A stretch of DNA of 64,000 bases from CAVZCK01 sp963798805 (GTDB lineage: Bacteria; Pseudomonadota; Alphaproteobacteria; Rhizobiales; Rhodomicrobiaceae), in NCBI GenBank assembly GCA_963798805.1, contig CAWCVC010000014.1, positions 186,001 through 250,000 of the forward strand, read 5' to 3'. Of this stretch, positions 63,295-64,000 are shown piece after piece. Position numbers and translations under genes: made by a program. Every line of letters starts with the position of its first letter. The first letter of the stretch is position 1. The notes beneath the pieces were generated by a model. That model did no database searches and was not told the DNA's origin. It was given only the letters and a program-made list of their open reading frames with translations.

Positions 63295-64000
63295 ATGACG
63301 CAACCCGCCACCGAACCTCACTCTGGTCGGCCATCGGCCTGGCTGATGCGGCTCGCCCTGGCCGCGGCCTTCGTCCTGGTCGTTGCCGGCGGTATCGCCT
63401 TTTACCACGCATCGAAAAGCGCTCTGCATCAGACCAACAGGATCATCGTCGTCACCATCAACGATAAGGCCTGTATCCCCGATGAGCTGACCGTCCCGGC
63501 CGGCCGCACCGCCTTCCAGATCGTCAACGCGTCGAACCGGGCGCTCGAATGGGAGATTCTCGACGGCGTCATGGTGGTGGACGAGCGCGAGAACATCCTC
63601 CCGGGGTTCAGCCAGACGCTGACGACCAGACTGCCTGCAGGCGACTTCCAAATTACTTGCGGGTTGCTGAACAATCCGCGCGGCGCCCTGCATGTCACGG
63701 CGAACCAGCAGGTGAACGCGGAAGCGGCGCGTCCTGCCCTCGCGAAATTCATCGGCGCCCTCGCCGAGTACCAGTTTTTCCTTTCCGGCGAGATGGCCGC
63801 CCTGGTGGAAAAGACGCAGGCGCTCGAGGCCGCGATCCGGGCCGGTGATCTCAATGAGGCGCGCTCGCTCTATCGCCAGGCCCGCCTGCCCTATAAGCGG
63901 ATCGAAGCGGTGGCAGAGCGGTTCGCCGATCTCGAAAACGCCATCGATCCCGTAGCCGACTATCTCGAAAAGCGCGAGCAGGACCCGGCTTTCACCGGCT
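63295..64000 (+). CDS. efeO: EfeO-like iron-uptake protein (cupredoxin plus imelysin start; cut by window edge)
   Basis: 235 codons are visible and the gene runs off the right edge. An N-terminal anchor or signal helix (LALAAAFVLVVAGGIAF) is followed by a cupredoxin-like domain (IIVVTINDKACIPDELTVPA, LPAGDFQITCGLLNNPRGAL). After that comes the beginning of the imelysin/peptidase M75 domain (FIGALAEYQFFLSGEMAALV, ARLPYKRIEAVAERFADLEN). In EfeUOB systems this periplasmic protein captures iron and hands it to EfeU. The ATG at 63295 follows AAAGG and lies 15 bases after efeU. Confidence 0.9.
   Translation, partial: MTQPATEPHSGRPSAWLMRLALAAAFVLVVAGGIAFYHASKSALHQTNRIIVVTINDKACIPDELTVPAGRTAFQIVNASNRALEWEILDGVMVVDERENILPGFSQTLTTRLPAGDFQITCGLLNNPRGALHVTANQQVNAEAARPALAKFIGALAEYQFFLSGEMAALVEKTQALEAAIRAGDLNEARSLYRQARLPYKRIEAVAERFADLENAIDPVADYLEKREQDPAFTG

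Overview
The window looks like a piece of an alphaproteobacterial chromosome, most likely order Hyphomicrobiales (Beijerinckiaceae/Methylobacterium-like). The evidence is GC-rich coding sequence, a B12-dependent ethylmalonyl-CoA mutase, a FixLJ-type two-component pair, a DUF6456 protein and a DnaA-C-terminal-like HTH protein, an Irr-type iron box, and a box (aerobic benzoyl-CoA) pathway. This is inference from gene content; no rRNA is present.

Layout. 1-7.3 kb: the 5' part of rlpA, a FixJ/FixL-like pair, a frameshifted FAD/Fe-S oxidase with a GntR regulator, a small exported protein, and tRNA-Ser(UGA). 7.4-10.1 kb: an exported-protein gene cut in two by an IS630-type element. 10.3-20 kb: core genes (polA, sufE, DUF6456, a DnaA-like HTH protein, an XRE regulator, a PAS protein, ethylmalonyl-CoA mutase, small membrane proteins). 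20-22.9 kb: an IS1634 element followed by a decayed LytTR regulator. 24.3-25.7 kb: a dienelactone-hydrolase-like gene divergent from an HxlR regulator.

25.8-42.9 kb is a benzoate catabolic island, all on the minus strand. It holds the importer livK-livHMGF (with an IS630-type element inserted between livK and livH), an LVIVD-repeat protein, a second binding protein, boxR, and an operon bclA-hydrolase-boxC-boxB-boxA-thioesterase. Benzoate would be imported, activated by BclA, epoxidised by BoxAB and ring-opened by BoxC. Two TGCA-N6-TGCA sites, one before boxR and one before bclA, match the known BzdR/BoxR operator pattern. The thioesterase is frameshifted.

43-60.5 kb is an accessory, decaying region. 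It contains MerR, STAS-like, DoxX, DsrE and AraC proteins, a polytopic membrane protein, a family 2 glycosyltransferase, and pseudogenes of DUF1326/DUF2182 proteins, a secreted protein and a nitrilase. It also carries IS256, IS3 and IS21 elements. 60.5-64 kb: an MFS transporter and an efeUO-type iron importer behind an Irr-like box.

The most unusual signal is a set of short palindromic elements lying inside transposase genes. At least four IS families in the window (IS1634, IS3, IS21, IS630) carry one or more, and IS256 may carry another. Four copies of a 34-bp core are nearly identical. Some insertions keep the transposase frame open, while others add stops or shift the frame. Element ends, target duplications and the pre-insertion host genes can be reconstructed for several of the ISs.
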